A stretch of DNA of 16,240 nucleotides, from contig JAWXBI010000008.1 of NCBI GenBank assembly GCA_034439915.1, positions 1 to 16,240 of the forward strand, given 5' to 3'. The stretch is from JADJLQ01 sp034439915. Its GTDB lineage: Bacteria; Bacteroidota; Bacteroidia; Chitinophagales; Saprospiraceae. Under the pieces are notes generated by a model. The model worked only from the letters and a program-made list of their open reading frames with translations, was not told where the DNA came from and searched no databases. Shown here piece by piece: positions 1 to 7,341 of the stretch (its first letter is position 1; each line of letters opens with the position of its first letter). The position numbers were made by a program, and so were the translations under genes.

Positions 1-273
1 GACACAGAGTGAACTTTGATTTTTTTATCTCTTGCCTCTGTGGCAATTAATCTCCTATTTAGGACACAGAAGGTGACATTTTAGCCACCGAAGCTCAGAT
101 GGACACAGAAGTATTTTTTTTCTGTGCTTCTATGTCGCAGGGAGTCATAGGGCAAACACGTAGTAATACTAACTTTTCTCTGTGGCTACTACGGTTTGTT
201 ATTGTTTCGCACGAAGACACAGGGTAACATTTTACACATTTTCTCCGTGCTTCTCCGTGTCTCCGTGCGCACT
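1..273. repeat. Degenerate CACAGAG/CTCCGTG intergenic repeat cluster
   Basis: This non-coding stretch is built from diverged copies of one short theme. GACACAG occurs at about 1, 63, 102 and 216, three times followed by a GTGAACTTT / GTGACATTTT / GTAACATTTT-like tail. The reverse-complement theme (CTCTGTGG, CTGTGCTTCT, CTCCGTG three times) lies at 36-45, 121-131, 178-185 and 241-269. The best-preserved part, 241-269, recurs at 7710-7738 with 27 of 29 bases identical. I recall similar CACGGAG-type dispersed repeats from intergenic DNA of many environmental bacteria, but cannot verify that here. The cluster starts directly downstream of the terC stop, so it may form the 3' end of that transcript. 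Confidence 0.6.
208..269. repeat. Imperfect inverted repeat inside the CTCCGTG element
   Basis: The left arm at 208-224 (CGCACGAAGACACAGGG) and the right arm at 253-269 (CTCCGTGTCTCCGTGCG) are complementary at 14 of 17 positions. They enclose an AT-rich loop of 28 nt. In either transcription direction the element could fold into a long hairpin. It lies just after the stop of the minus-strand terC gene and might act as its terminator or as an RNA-stabilising end; this role is inferred. Confidence 0.5.
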
Positions 274-286
274 TTAGTCATAGGTC

Positions 287-1054
287 CTACTTCGATTTTC
301 CCATCATCCCTTTATTCTCTTCTGCCTCCTGTGGCAAATAATGCTCCCTCGGCTGCACAGGATTAGTTTTTCCTTTGCCCATCCTCATTTGAAAAACATC
401 CACCAACAAAGCAAAAGCCATAGAGAAATAGATATATCCTTTGGGTATATGAAACTCCATCCCTTCCGCAATCAATGAAACCCCAATCAATAACAAAAAA
501 CTTAAAGCGAGCATTTTAAAGGCGGGGTGTTCACGGATAAAGGCACTGATGGGTTCTGACGCAACTAACATGACCCCCACACTTACGACGACCGCCGTAT
601 ACATGATCCATAACTCATCCACCATACCGACTGCCGTGATGATGCTATCTATCGAAAACACCAGGTCAAGGATCAGAATCTGACCTATCGCACTGCCAAA
701 CGTAGTAATGGTGAGGTTTTTGGAGGTATCTCCCGATTCACCTTCCATTTTGTGGTGGATTTCCGAAGCACTTTTGTAAAGCAGAAATACCCCTCCACCG
801 ATTAATATTAAATCTTTCCCGGAGATACCCATCGAACCTACGGAAAAAAGATTTCCTTCCAATTGCAGGATGATCGAAATGATGGTCAACAAAAAAAGGC
901 GCATCACCATAGCCAGCAGAAGCCCGATCCGCCTTCCTTTTTTTTGCTGGTGCAGTGGCAAACGGTCGGTAATGATAGAAATAAAAATAATATTGTCGAT
1001 ACCTAAAACAATTTCCAGGACGACTAACGTTATGAGAGCAATTATAAGTTCCAT
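287..1054 (-). CDS. TerC family integral membrane protein
   Basis: A 255-residue polytopic inner-membrane protein of the TerC family (Alx/YkoY/YceF relatives). Family members have been linked to manganese export and to metal loading of secreted proteins, and originally to tellurium resistance. The two diagnostic acidic membrane motifs are present: E14-x-x-L-G-I-D20-N in the first helix and L129-D-L-V-F-S-I-D136-S near the middle, which together are thought to form the metal path. About seven hydrophobic segments are visible, and the tail after residue 226 is polar and charged. Length is normal for the short TerC form without CBS domains. It lies 80 nt downstream of the antiporter gene on the same strand with no evident terminator between, so the two may be co-transcribed. 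The substrate in this organism is not determined by sequence. Confidence 0.92.
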   Translation of the reverse strand: MELIIALITLVVLEIVLGIDNIIFISIITDRLPLHQQKKGRRIGLLLAMVMRLFLLTIISIILQLEGNLFSVGSMGISGKDLILIGGGVFLLYKSASEIHHKMEGESGDTSKNLTITTFGSAIGQILILDLVFSIDSIITAVGMVDELWIMYTAVVVSVGVMLVASEPISAFIREHPAFKMLALSFLLLIGVSLIAEGMEFHIPKGYIYFSMAFALLVDVFQMRMGKGKTNPVQPREHYLPQEAEENKGMMGKSK

Positions 1055-1134
1055 TAACTGATTTAATTATTTTGAATCTATTAAATTAAAAGAAACAGGT
1101 TTGTATAGTCTTTCTATTAAGCCCCCTATCAGGA

Positions 1135-3009
1135 TCAACGGATGATTTCAATCCTCGTTTTCATCGATTCGATTTCCTGGTTTTTAATTTTTATAAATTC
1201 ATTTTCCTGCTTATTCAATACCAGATCGATCATTTTTAATAATTTATCGGAGGCCAGGATACGAGGCAGGAATACATAATCCGCCCCTTCCGCATACATC
1301 ATCATGGCGCGTTCGACACTTTCAGCGGTAACTATGATTAAAGCCTTGGGGCAGATCTCCTTCATATGGTTGATGATCTTCAGGTTGTCCGTCCCCACCA
1401 GGATGGTATCGGGGATGGTGGATATCAGGATCTTGACATCATGGAGACCGGCATGGTGCAGGGTATCCATATGGCTGATATCACCGTATACCACTTTGAT
1501 GCCCATCATTTGCAGGGACTCGTGGATTTCAGGATTAAAATCAACCACGACGAGCTTGTCTTTTAATTTGATTTTGGAAGCATTGTTGATATGAATGATA
1601 TCGTTTAACAAGGAACTGGCGATGCGGTGAAATCCCAATAAGGCGATTTCTTTATCCGCATCAAGTTCTTTTTCACTGATGACCGTTTCGATTTCTTTTA
1701 ATCCGAATTTTTTAATCATCACCGCCATTGATTTTTGAATGACATCGCTGTAATTGATCATATACGTGGACACGATCGAGGTGATGACAAATACAAAGAT
1801 GATCACCGACATGGTATAATCCGTAATGTGGCCCGCAGCAAGGCCCAATGAGGCAATCACCAATGAAAATTCACTGACCTGAGCCAGGTTGATGGAGGTG
1901 AGCAAACTCACCCGGAGGCCATTTTTTAAATAATACAATACCGGGAATACCGATAAAAAGCGGGAAAGAATCAAAAATAAAGACCCCACGGCAGCTACCC
2001 ACAAAATGGATAAATTGTCCATAGGGTTGGGAATCTGCATACCCAGGGAAACAAAAAACAAGGTGATAAAAAAGTCACGGATATTAACCACCTTCGCGAT
2101 TACATCCAGATTATAAGGAAAAGTAGATATGGCCACCCCGGCTATCAGGGCACCCATTTCAATGGATAAATCAAAATATGCAGCCCCTCCACATACCAGG
2201 AAACACCAGGCCAGAGAAGAAACCAAAACCATCTCAGGGACTTTAGCTATCGATTTAAAGAGTCGTGGCAGTATGTATTTGCTCACCAGCAAACTCAGTA
2301 TGACCAGCAACAAACCTTTGCCAAATGACCACAATATTTTTAATAGGTTAGGATCAGCCAGATTGGGTTGAATGCCGAGCAAAACAATGGCCCAGATATC
2401 CTGGAATACCAGCACTCCCAGGGTGATACGGCCGGCCAGCGTATCCAGTTCAAACTTGCCATATAAGAGTTTTACCACAATGGCTGTACTGCTGAGGCTG
2501 CAGCAAAATGCAATATAAATCAGGTCGTATTTGCCTCCCCCCATCGAAAAACCAATCAACAAAAAGAAGCCAAGGCCTAGCAAAGCGGTAATCGGAAATT
2601 GGGTGATTCCGCTGACTACCAGTGATTTTCCGGAAGCCTTGAGTTTGTGGATATCAATCTCGAGTCCGATCAGGAACAATAGCAGGATCAAACCAAAATG
2701 GGAAATGGTTTCGATATCGTGGACATCCTCTATAAATCCGAAACCGATTTTCGGACCGATAACGATACCCGCAATGAGGTAACTCAATAATAAAGGCTGT
2801 TTGAGGGCATGGCCGATGTAAGCCACCACGGTCGCGGCCAGGATCGCAACACCGATGCTGGTGATGATGCTGCTGTGCCCTTCGTTACCGGCCTGTTGTG
2901 CCCATAACGGATGGGCAAATATCATGATGAGCAAGGCAGTGACCAAGGCAGGTTTTGACCTGAATAATACTTTCATAAACTGAATCCATTTGACCCCGTT
3001 AAAGTACAT
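1135..3009 (-). CDS. CPA2 cation:proton antiporter with TrkA-N/RCK-like domain
   Basis: A monovalent cation:proton antiporter of the CPA2 (KefB/YbaL-like) family, 624 residues from the first ATG. The membrane domain spans about residues 45-425 in roughly 12-13 segments and shows family motifs: FLIGLEID (112-119), a membrane Q203-D204 pair in VFQDIW, FFVSLGMQI (318-326) and NLAQVSEFS (374-382). A cytoplasmic Rossmann-type domain follows (about 453-600), resembling TrkA-N. Its first loop reads LLGFHRIASSL rather than the glycine-rich GxGxxG of NAD-binding versions, so nucleotide binding may be altered. The N-terminus up to residue 39 resembles a cleavable signal peptide ending WAQQ; a start at the internal ATG at 2976 (Met12) fits that better. 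It probably exchanges K+ or Na+ for protons; the ion is not predictable here. Confidence 0.92.
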   Translation of the reverse strand: MYFNGVKWIQFMKVLFRSKPALVTALLIMIFAHPLWAQQAGNEGHSSIITSIGVAILAATVVAYIGHALKQPLLLSYLIAGIVIGPKIGFGFIEDVHDIETISHFGLILLLFLIGLEIDIHKLKASGKSLVVSGITQFPITALLGLGFFLLIGFSMGGGKYDLIYIAFCCSLSSTAIVVKLLYGKFELDTLAGRITLGVLVFQDIWAIVLLGIQPNLADPNLLKILWSFGKGLLLVILSLLVSKYILPRLFKSIAKVPEMVLVSSLAWCFLVCGGAAYFDLSIEMGALIAGVAISTFPYNLDVIAKVVNIRDFFITLFFVSLGMQIPNPMDNLSILWVAAVGSLFLILSRFLSVFPVLYYLKNGLRVSLLTSINLAQVSEFSLVIASLGLAAGHITDYTMSVIIFVFVITSIVSTYMINYSDVIQKSMAVMIKKFGLKEIETVISEKELDADKEIALLGFHRIASSLLNDIIHINNASKIKLKDKLVVVDFNPEIHESLQMMGIKVVYGDISHMDTLHHAGLHDVKILISTIPDTILVGTDNLKIINHMKEICPKALIIVTAESVERAMMMYAEGADYVFLPRILASDKLLKMIDLVLNKQENEFIKIKNQEIESMKTRIEIIR

Positions 3010-3372
3010 ACGTTTTGGTGTTTATCCCAACGATGTCCTCCGTAAATGAGCAAATAAATATTTGCCGAATGTTGTTTAACATTGGAAGACGGTATCAAAT
3101 TTTTTTATTATTGATTTTACCGCAATCATCCACTGTAATTGTCAAATACCCTTATTGACTTGTAATAGCCTGTTTTTAGTAATGGAATCCAGGTATCTTC
3201 CCAGGCGGTTAAGTTAGCTGAATGTAATCTTCTTCTGAGAACCATTTTGAAAGGAATCCGTCAATTGAAAAATAAAAATAATGCAAGTGACCGATCTTGC
3301 AGTAAAAGAAAATAATCAAGGTGTTTCGATTTATTAAACACCTAAAGCCTGGATGAAAGAAGCTGCAATATA
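3010..3372. other. Non-coding gap between antiporter and small ORF
   Basis: No convincing gene was found in this stretch of about 360 bases, which lies upstream of the antiporter and downstream of the CDP-alcohol phosphotransferase unit. It should hold the antiporter promoter, but no clear TAnnTTTG box was found on the minus strand. It has a 6-bp inverted repeat, AATGTT-GTTT-AACATT (3068-3083), a second, TGCAAG-N8-CTTGCA (3282-3301), and a terminator-like hairpin listed separately. Confidence 0.5.
3319..3343 (-). terminator. Rho-independent terminator-like hairpin
   Basis: AGGTGTTT (3319-3326) and AAACACCT (3336-3343) are perfectly complementary 8-bp arms with a 9-nt loop. Read on the minus strand, the stem is followed by a T-rich stretch (TGATTATTTTCTTTT). 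It sits 30 nt after the stop of the small ORF at 3373-3483 and would close the transcript of the CDP-alcohol phosphotransferase gene. That placement supports the small ORF being inside the transcript. Confidence 0.55.
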
Positions 3373-3483
3373 TTATCCGACTTTCCGCAATTCCCGTAGT
3401 TTATTCTGGTAAAACAATATTTCCTCATCGCTTACCTGCTCACAGGATGAGGGACTACGTCTTCTATTTGGATCGTGTGACAT
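3373..3483 (-). CDS. Small ORF, 36 codons, unknown function
   Basis: A complete ATG-to-TAA frame of 36 residues that begins 14 nt after the stop of the CDP-alcohol phosphotransferase gene on the same strand and ends 30 nt before a terminator-like hairpin. The protein would begin MSHDPNRRRSPSSCEQVSDE and continue with a short amphipathic helix rich in E, L, K and R (about residues 18-34). The first half is basic and serine-rich with one cysteine. No signal peptide or membrane segment is seen and no family is recognised. The upstream region has no strong Shine-Dalgarno, which is common in Bacteroidota. Position argues for a real gene in the same transcript; the short length means a chance ORF remains possible. 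Confidence 0.4.
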   Translation of the reverse strand: MSHDPNRRRSPSSCEQVSDEEILFYQNKLRELRKVG

Positions 3484-3497
3484 CAATTAATTTGAAT

Positions 3498-4082
3498 TCA
3501 GTACCCGTCCATCCGTTTTCTTTTTAATACCCAATATAATCCTTTCACATTTACTTCCCAGACCGGCAAAATCAATACGAGAATAATCCCTTCCACCAGC
3601 TCGATAGCCGTGACCCCAATGGCAATGTAAAATAATGGATAGACCGGTGGATCAAAAAAGTAAAAAAGCAACAGAAATATACCTTGAAGGATTGCGGCAA
3701 TTTTTGCCGTATAGGTATGAAAATTCGTCATTTTTCCATACCGGACAAAGGCAAGTGTCACCTGAAAAAGGAATAAAACCAACAATATAAGAAACAGGTA
3801 AATTTCCTGTCGGATAAATTCCGGTTTAGTTAAAATAATTCCAATCATGGCTACCAAAACGGTCAGGTCATCTCCGATTGAATCCAATCTTGCCCCGGCA
3901 ATACTGGTCACCTTATATTTCCGGGCCAGGAATCCATCAATTGCATCGGTAAAAAAACTGAGGGCCAACATCCATTTGAACAGGTCGAGCCTGTGATTAA
4001 TGATCAGGTATACCAGGAAAGGTGCAGCCAGCAGGCGGTACAGGGTGATACCATTCACAATATAATAACTGCTTTTAAGCAT
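3498..4082 (-). CDS. CDP-alcohol phosphatidyltransferase family protein
   Basis: A 194-residue membrane enzyme that would transfer a phosphatidyl (or related phospho-alcohol) group from a CDP-linked donor to an alcohol acceptor in phospholipid synthesis. The full family signature DG-x2-AR-x8-G-x3-D-x3-D is present, running from D49-G50 through A53-R54, G63 and D67 to D71; these aspartates bind the catalytic metal ions. About five to six hydrophobic segments follow the usual arrangement, and the length is typical of PgsA-like members. The sequence alone does not separate phosphatidylglycerophosphate synthase from other acceptor specificities, so no symbol is given. It is transcribed divergently from the operon starting at 4297 and is followed by a small ORF and a hairpin. 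Confidence 0.88.
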   Translation of the reverse strand: MLKSSYYIVNGITLYRLLAAPFLVYLIINHRLDLFKWMLALSFFTDAIDGFLARKYKVTSIAGARLDSIGDDLTVLVAMIGIILTKPEFIRQEIYLFLILLVLFLFQVTLAFVRYGKMTNFHTYTAKIAAILQGIFLLLFYFFDPPVYPLFYIAIGVTAIELVEGIILVLILPVWEVNVKGLYWVLKRKRMDGY

Positions 4083-4167
4083 AATGGATTAAAGCAAAAT
4101 AACAAAATACAACTAGCAACACCCGGAAAAAAATCACACCGGTCGAGCCTGCCATGATCTCCCTGTT

Positions 4168-4194
4168 ATCGTCCAGGCGCAAAAATCGTCCAGG
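4168..4194. repeat. Tandem ATCGTCCAGG direct repeat in divergent promoter region
   Basis: ATCGTCCAGG occurs at 4168-4177 and again at 4185-4194, a 17-bp period, in the 214-bp space between two divergent genes. Just after it, GTGTGCG (4201-4207) and CGCACGC (4218-4224) form an inverted repeat with one mismatch. The position suggests regulatory sites, but nothing in the sequence says which protein would bind. Confidence 0.3.
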
Positions 4195-4247
4195 AGTAGT
4201 GTGTGCGATGTCGGAAACGCACGCTGTAAAATAAATCATTGGTTCCC

Positions 4248-4277
4248 TTGCACCATTGGAAATTTTAATTAACTTTG
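4248..4277 (+). promoter_or_regulatory. Predicted Bacteroidota promoter of the winged-helix/DUF4153 operon
   Basis: A TTG at 4248-4250 and TAACTTTG at 4270-4277 are separated by 19 nt. They match the Bacteroidota pattern of a -33 TTG(G) and a -7 TAnnTTTG. Transcription would begin near 4283, only about 14 nt before the first ATG at 4297, giving a very short leader. The -7 box shares its ACTTTG with the first half-site of the operator at 4272-4294. Confidence 0.6.
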
Positions 4278-4294
4278 CATCTCAAAGTACTTTC
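4272..4294 (+). promoter_or_regulatory. Predicted operator, copy 1 (ACTTTG-N5-CAAAGT-ACTTTC)
   Basis: Three half-sites lie in a row: ACTTTG (4272-4277), CAAAGT (4283-4288) and ACTTTC (4289-4294). The first two are an inverted repeat with a 5-nt spacer, and the last two abut as the palindrome AAAGTACTTT. The site overlaps the -7 box and the presumed transcription start and ends two bases before the start codon, so a bound protein would block transcription. A near-identical site is found at 5236-5258. The likely ligand is the winged-helix protein of this operon; that is an inference. Confidence 0.6.
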
Positions 4295-4296
4295 AA

Positions 4297-4923
4297 ATGA
4301 AAGAAGAACAGGATTATATTCGGGATATTTCGGAGATCCGTTCCATGATGGAACGCTCGTCCAAGTTTTTGTCTCTCTCCGGTTGGGCAGGCATCATGGC
4401 AGGCATTTATGCCTTAACAGGAGCCTACATAGCTTATACACTTCTTCATTTTAATCCCACAGAGATCGTTGACAACTCCGTATCGTCAAATCATATACCT
4501 GCTGGCCTGTTAAAGGTTTTTTTAGTGGCCGTATCAATAATTATACTGGCATTAAGTACGGCTATTTATTTTTCCTACAGTCGGGCAAAAAAAAGCGCTG
4601 AAAAACTGTGGAATGCTACGGCCAGGCGCCTGGCGATCAACATGGCAGTGCCTCTTGTAGTAGGCGGACTGTTGATCCTGATTTTGATCTCGAAGGGTTT
4701 GATTGGTTTAATGGCCCCGATGTCACTGTTGTTTTACGGGTTGGCTTTGTATAATGCCAGCAAATTTACCTACGAAGAAGTGAAAATTTTAGGACTCATC
4801 CAGATTGGATTAGGACTGATAAGCTCCTACTTCATCGAGTATGGACTGTTATGCTGGGCTTTAGGCTTTGGGCTGGTCCATATCATTTATGGTATTTACA
4901 TGCATTACACATACGAAAGGTGA
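4297..4923 (+). CDS. Six-TM membrane protein of unknown function
   Basis: A 208-residue protein with a charged N-terminal helix (residues 1-25, rich in E, R and M) followed by six predicted membrane segments at about 28-48, 70-93, 112-131, 134-152, 162-181 and 183-203. No catalytic motif is visible. It is the first gene of an operon and its stop overlaps the GTG start of the small winged-helix regulator (GTGA), a sign of translational coupling. In Bacteroidota such membrane proteins sit beside small HTH regulators; a sensing or stress role is conceivable but not shown. The chosen ATG lies two bases after the operator, implying a near-leaderless message. Confidence 0.75.
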   Translation: MKEEQDYIRDISEIRSMMERSSKFLSLSGWAGIMAGIYALTGAYIAYTLLHFNPTEIVDNSVSSNHIPAGLLKVFLVAVSIIILALSTAIYFSYSRAKKSAEKLWNATARRLAINMAVPLVVGGLLILILISKGLIGLMAPMSLLFYGLALYNASKFTYEEVKILGLIQIGLGLISSYFIEYGLLCWALGFGLVHIIYGIYMHYTYER

Positions 4924-5219
4924 AATTTTCATTTACCAATCTTCATAAAGCTTTTGAAAGCAGGATCAGGCTGGGCATCATGTCGGCCCTGGCGGTCAAT
5001 GCCGTGCTTGATTTTAATTCCCTGAAGGAGTTTCTTGATGTGACCGATGGCAATTTGGCCAGCCACCTTAAAGCGCTGGAAAAAGAAGAGTTTATTGGAA
5101 TGGAAAAATCTTTTGTCGGAAGGAAACCGAATACTAAATATTTTATGACCAAAAACGGTAAAAAAGCTTTTGATGATCACCTTAAGGCATTGGAAAAATT
5201 AATAAACAAACTAAACTGA
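4920..5219 (+). CDS. Small winged-helix transcriptional regulator
   Basis: A 99-residue one-domain DNA-binding protein of the winged-helix type (PF13601-like, MarR/ArsR fold). The start is set at GTG 4920, where GTGA overlaps the upstream stop; a longer in-frame ORF from 4851 would read through the end of the preceding gene and is unlikely. Helices at about 10-26 and 33-40 lead to a recognition helix at about 43-57 (TDGNLASHLKALEKE), then a beta-wing with the pattern FVGRKPNTKYFMT (65-77), and a C-terminal dimerisation helix (79-99). There is no sensor domain. The repeated operator at 4272-4294 and 5236-5258 brackets this gene, so it probably represses its own operon. Members of this family are commonly found beside membrane proteins; the signal is unknown. 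Confidence 0.88.
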   Translation: MKFSFTNLHKAFESRIRLGIMSALAVNAVLDFNSLKEFLDVTDGNLASHLKALEKEEFIGMEKSFVGRKPNTKYFMTKNGKKAFDDHLKALEKLINKLN

Positions 5220-5235
5220 GTTTTTTTGTCTAATC

Positions 5236-5258
5236 ACTTTGAATTTCAAAGTACTTCT
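5236..5258 (+). promoter_or_regulatory. Predicted operator, copy 2 (ACTTTG-N5-CAAAGT-ACTTCT)
   Basis: ACTTTG (5236-5241), CAAAGT (5247-5252) and ACTTCT (5253-5258) repeat the layout of the site at 4272-4294 with the same 5-nt spacer. Here the inverted repeat is longer: ACTTTGA-ATT-TCAAAGT is perfect over 7 bp per arm. It lies in the 52-bp gap before the DUF4153 gene. The potential -7 box TCACTTTG is poorer than in copy 1 and no well-spaced -33 TTG is seen, so it may be an internal control site rather than a strong promoter. Confidence 0.58.
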
Positions 5259-5271
5259 AATTAAATTAATC

Positions 5272-6546
5272 ATGAAAACAAAAACCGAAAACAACTATAC
5301 TATGAGAGAAGAAATCATAACCAATCTGGAGAACCCCAGGCAACTTGAAAAATTGTACCGGGACAACCAAACGGCTTTCAAAAAAGCGTTCCGCTTTATC
5401 TATCCCGAAATCCAGGGAAACACCACCGCTCAAATCTGGAACGAACGGCTGAGTTTTGAGCAGGAAGAAATATCGTGGGGTACCCGAAAGGAGTTGATCA
5501 TTGTAATAGTTGTGTCATTCATAGCTGGTCTGATCGCTAAAATCCCGGACTTTTTTTCCATTGATCCCGAATATTATTATCCCCGCAACATTGGGTTCAT
5601 CGTTTTTCCAATGCTGGCGATCTATTTTGCCTGGAAACATCAAATTCAAATTAGAACAATTGTTATCGCTGCTGTAGCTTTTTTGATTTCAGCGCTCTAC
5701 ATCAACTTTCTTCCCAATGACGCCGAGAGTGACACCTTAATTTTAGCCTGCATCCATCTGCCCTTATTTTTATGGGCGGTGCTGGGTTATACCTTTGTTG
5801 GCGACCAGTTCAGAAATCACTCCAGGCGGTTGAATTTTTTAAGGTATAACGGAGACTTAGTGGTAATGACCACCATCATTTTAATTGCCGGTGGTCTGCT
5901 GTCCGGAGTAACGCTAGGCCTGTTTGAACTCATTGATATTAAAATTGAGGATTTTTATTTTAAAATGATTGCGATATGGGGGCTTGCTGCCTCTCCAATC
6001 CTGGGGACCTTTCTGGTCCAAACCAATCCCCAACTGGTCGGCAAGGTTTCTCCGGTAATTGCCAAAGTATTTACACCTCTTGTGCTGGTGACCCTGGTCA
6101 TTTATTTATGTGCAGTTATTTATACCGGCAAAGATCCCTACAACGACAGGGAGTTTCTTTTGGTTTTCAACGCCCTCCTCATAGGTGTAATGGCCATCAT
6201 CTTTTTCTCTATAGCAGAAATTTCGAAAAACATCAATAATAAAATCGGAATCCTGCTATTGTTTAGTTTATCCCTGGTGACGGTTGTTCTGAACGGAATT
6301 GCATTGTCGGCGATCCTCTTTAGAATTTCAGAATGGGGAATTACTCCAAACCGGTTGGCTGTTTTAGGCGGAAACATACTTATGCTGACAAACCTTTTAT
6401 TGGTTACCAATAACCTGTTCAAAACCCTCAGGTATAAAAACGAGATTGAGAAAGTGGAGGAAAGTATTGCTTCATTCTTACCGGTTTACACCGTATGGAC
6501 TATAGTGGTGGCGTTTATTTTCCCAATCCTGTTCAGCTTTAAATAA
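5272..6546 (+). CDS. DUF4153 domain-containing membrane protein
   Basis: A 424-residue polytopic membrane protein from the ATG at 5272. The frame stays open upstream to a TTG at 5239, but that codon lies inside the operator; a second candidate ATG is at 5302 (MREEII...). The N-terminal 70 or so residues are soluble and charged (NLENPRQLEKLYRDN..., then a segment with IWNERLSFEQEE), and about ten to eleven hydrophobic helices follow. This layout matches DUF4153, a family of unknown function frequent in Bacteroidota. No catalytic residues are evident. It follows the winged-helix regulator by 52 nt with its own operator copy. Its regulation through the same site as the first gene suggests that the membrane proteins of this unit work together, perhaps in an envelope response. 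Confidence 0.82.
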   Translation: MKTKTENNYTMREEIITNLENPRQLEKLYRDNQTAFKKAFRFIYPEIQGNTTAQIWNERLSFEQEEISWGTRKELIIVIVVSFIAGLIAKIPDFFSIDPEYYYPRNIGFIVFPMLAIYFAWKHQIQIRTIVIAAVAFLISALYINFLPNDAESDTLILACIHLPLFLWAVLGYTFVGDQFRNHSRRLNFLRYNGDLVVMTTIILIAGGLLSGVTLGLFELIDIKIEDFYFKMIAIWGLAASPILGTFLVQTNPQLVGKVSPVIAKVFTPLVLVTLVIYLCAVIYTGKDPYNDREFLLVFNALLIGVMAIIFFSIAEISKNINNKIGILLLFSLSLVTVVLNGIALSAILFRISEWGITPNRLAVLGGNILMLTNLLLVTNNLFKTLRYKNEIEKVEESIASFLPVYTVWTIVVAFIFPILFSFK

Positions 6547-6578
6547 CAAAGACAATAATCAAATTAAAAAGCGGAGGT

Positions 6579-7316
6579 ATGAAGTTTAAAACAATTATTT
6601 GGCTCACCATTTTTAGCATCGCCATGGGGTTTATGGAATCGGCCGTGGTCATCTACCTGAGGGAACTGTATTACCCCGATGGATTTCATTTCCCTCTGGT
6701 TCCCCTGGATCCCGGTATCGGTTTGGTTGAAATATTTCGTGAAGCGGCAACTATAATCATGTTAATTGGGGTAGGAATTCTTTCGGCAAAAACAACTGCC
6801 CTTCGTTTATCCTACTTCATTTTTTGTTTTGCGATCTGGGACTTATTCTATTATTTTTTTCTGTTTGTATTCCTGGGATGGCCACAATCCTTGTTTACCT
6901 GGGATATATTGTTTTTAATTCCTGTGCCCTGGGTGGGCCCGGTTTTAACACCTCTAATCGTATCCCTGACCATGATCTTGTTGTCCTTAAGCATTATGCA
7001 CTTTCAACGCATGGGATTGGATACCCGGTTAAAAGTAAAAGAATGGGGTTTGTTCAGTGCCGGTAGTTTTGTGATCATCCTATCCTTTATATGGGATTAT
7101 TGGGAATACATTCGGGGAAAAAAATTGTCAGAAATCGTTTATCCTTTGTCAGATCAACAAAACCTCTTTAGCAACATGGTAGATTATGTCCCTGTTGACT
7201 TTAACTGGCCTTTGTTTGTCGCCGGGGAGACTATTCTTCTCTACGCAATTATAATTTTCATCCGAAGGATAAACCACGAATACAGGGAAATGGATTCCAT
7301 TGCATTTATCTATTGA
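6579..7316 (+). CDS. Conserved polytopic membrane protein of unknown function
   Basis: A 245-residue membrane protein with about seven hydrophobic segments (roughly 5-26, 50-70, 75-99, 105-121, 122-140, 156-173 and 210-229). Conserved-looking features are FMESAVVIYLRELYYP (18-33), EIFREAATI (51-59), and a run of aromatic and proline residues with WD, GWP, TWD and PVPWVGP (87-121). I recognise this as a widely distributed family without an assigned function. GGAGG at 6573-6577 gives an unusually clear, if close, Shine-Dalgarno. It starts 32 nt after the DUF4153 stop and is the last gene before the hairpin at 7342-7372, so it very likely belongs to the same operon. Confidence 0.78.
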   Translation: MKFKTIIWLTIFSIAMGFMESAVVIYLRELYYPDGFHFPLVPLDPGIGLVEIFREAATIIMLIGVGILSAKTTALRLSYFIFCFAIWDLFYYFFLFVFLGWPQSLFTWDILFLIPVPWVGPVLTPLIVSLTMILLSLSIMHFQRMGLDTRLKVKEWGLFSAGSFVIILSFIWDYWEYIRGKKLSEIVYPLSDQQNLFSNMVDYVPVDFNWPLFVAGETILLYAIIIFIRRINHEYREMDSIAFIY

Positions 7317-7341
7317 AACAATTATCGTGAATTTAACCCAA

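Noticed and set aside
4851..4919. Longer N-terminus for the winged-helix regulator
   Set aside because: It would overlap the last 73 bases of the membrane-protein gene in another frame and adds residues outside the domain; the GTG at 4920 with the GTGA overlap is the better start.
5239..5271. Eleven extra N-terminal residues for the DUF4153 protein from a TTG
   Set aside because: The TTG lies inside the predicted operator, and the ATG codons at 5272 and 5302 fit the family N-terminus better.
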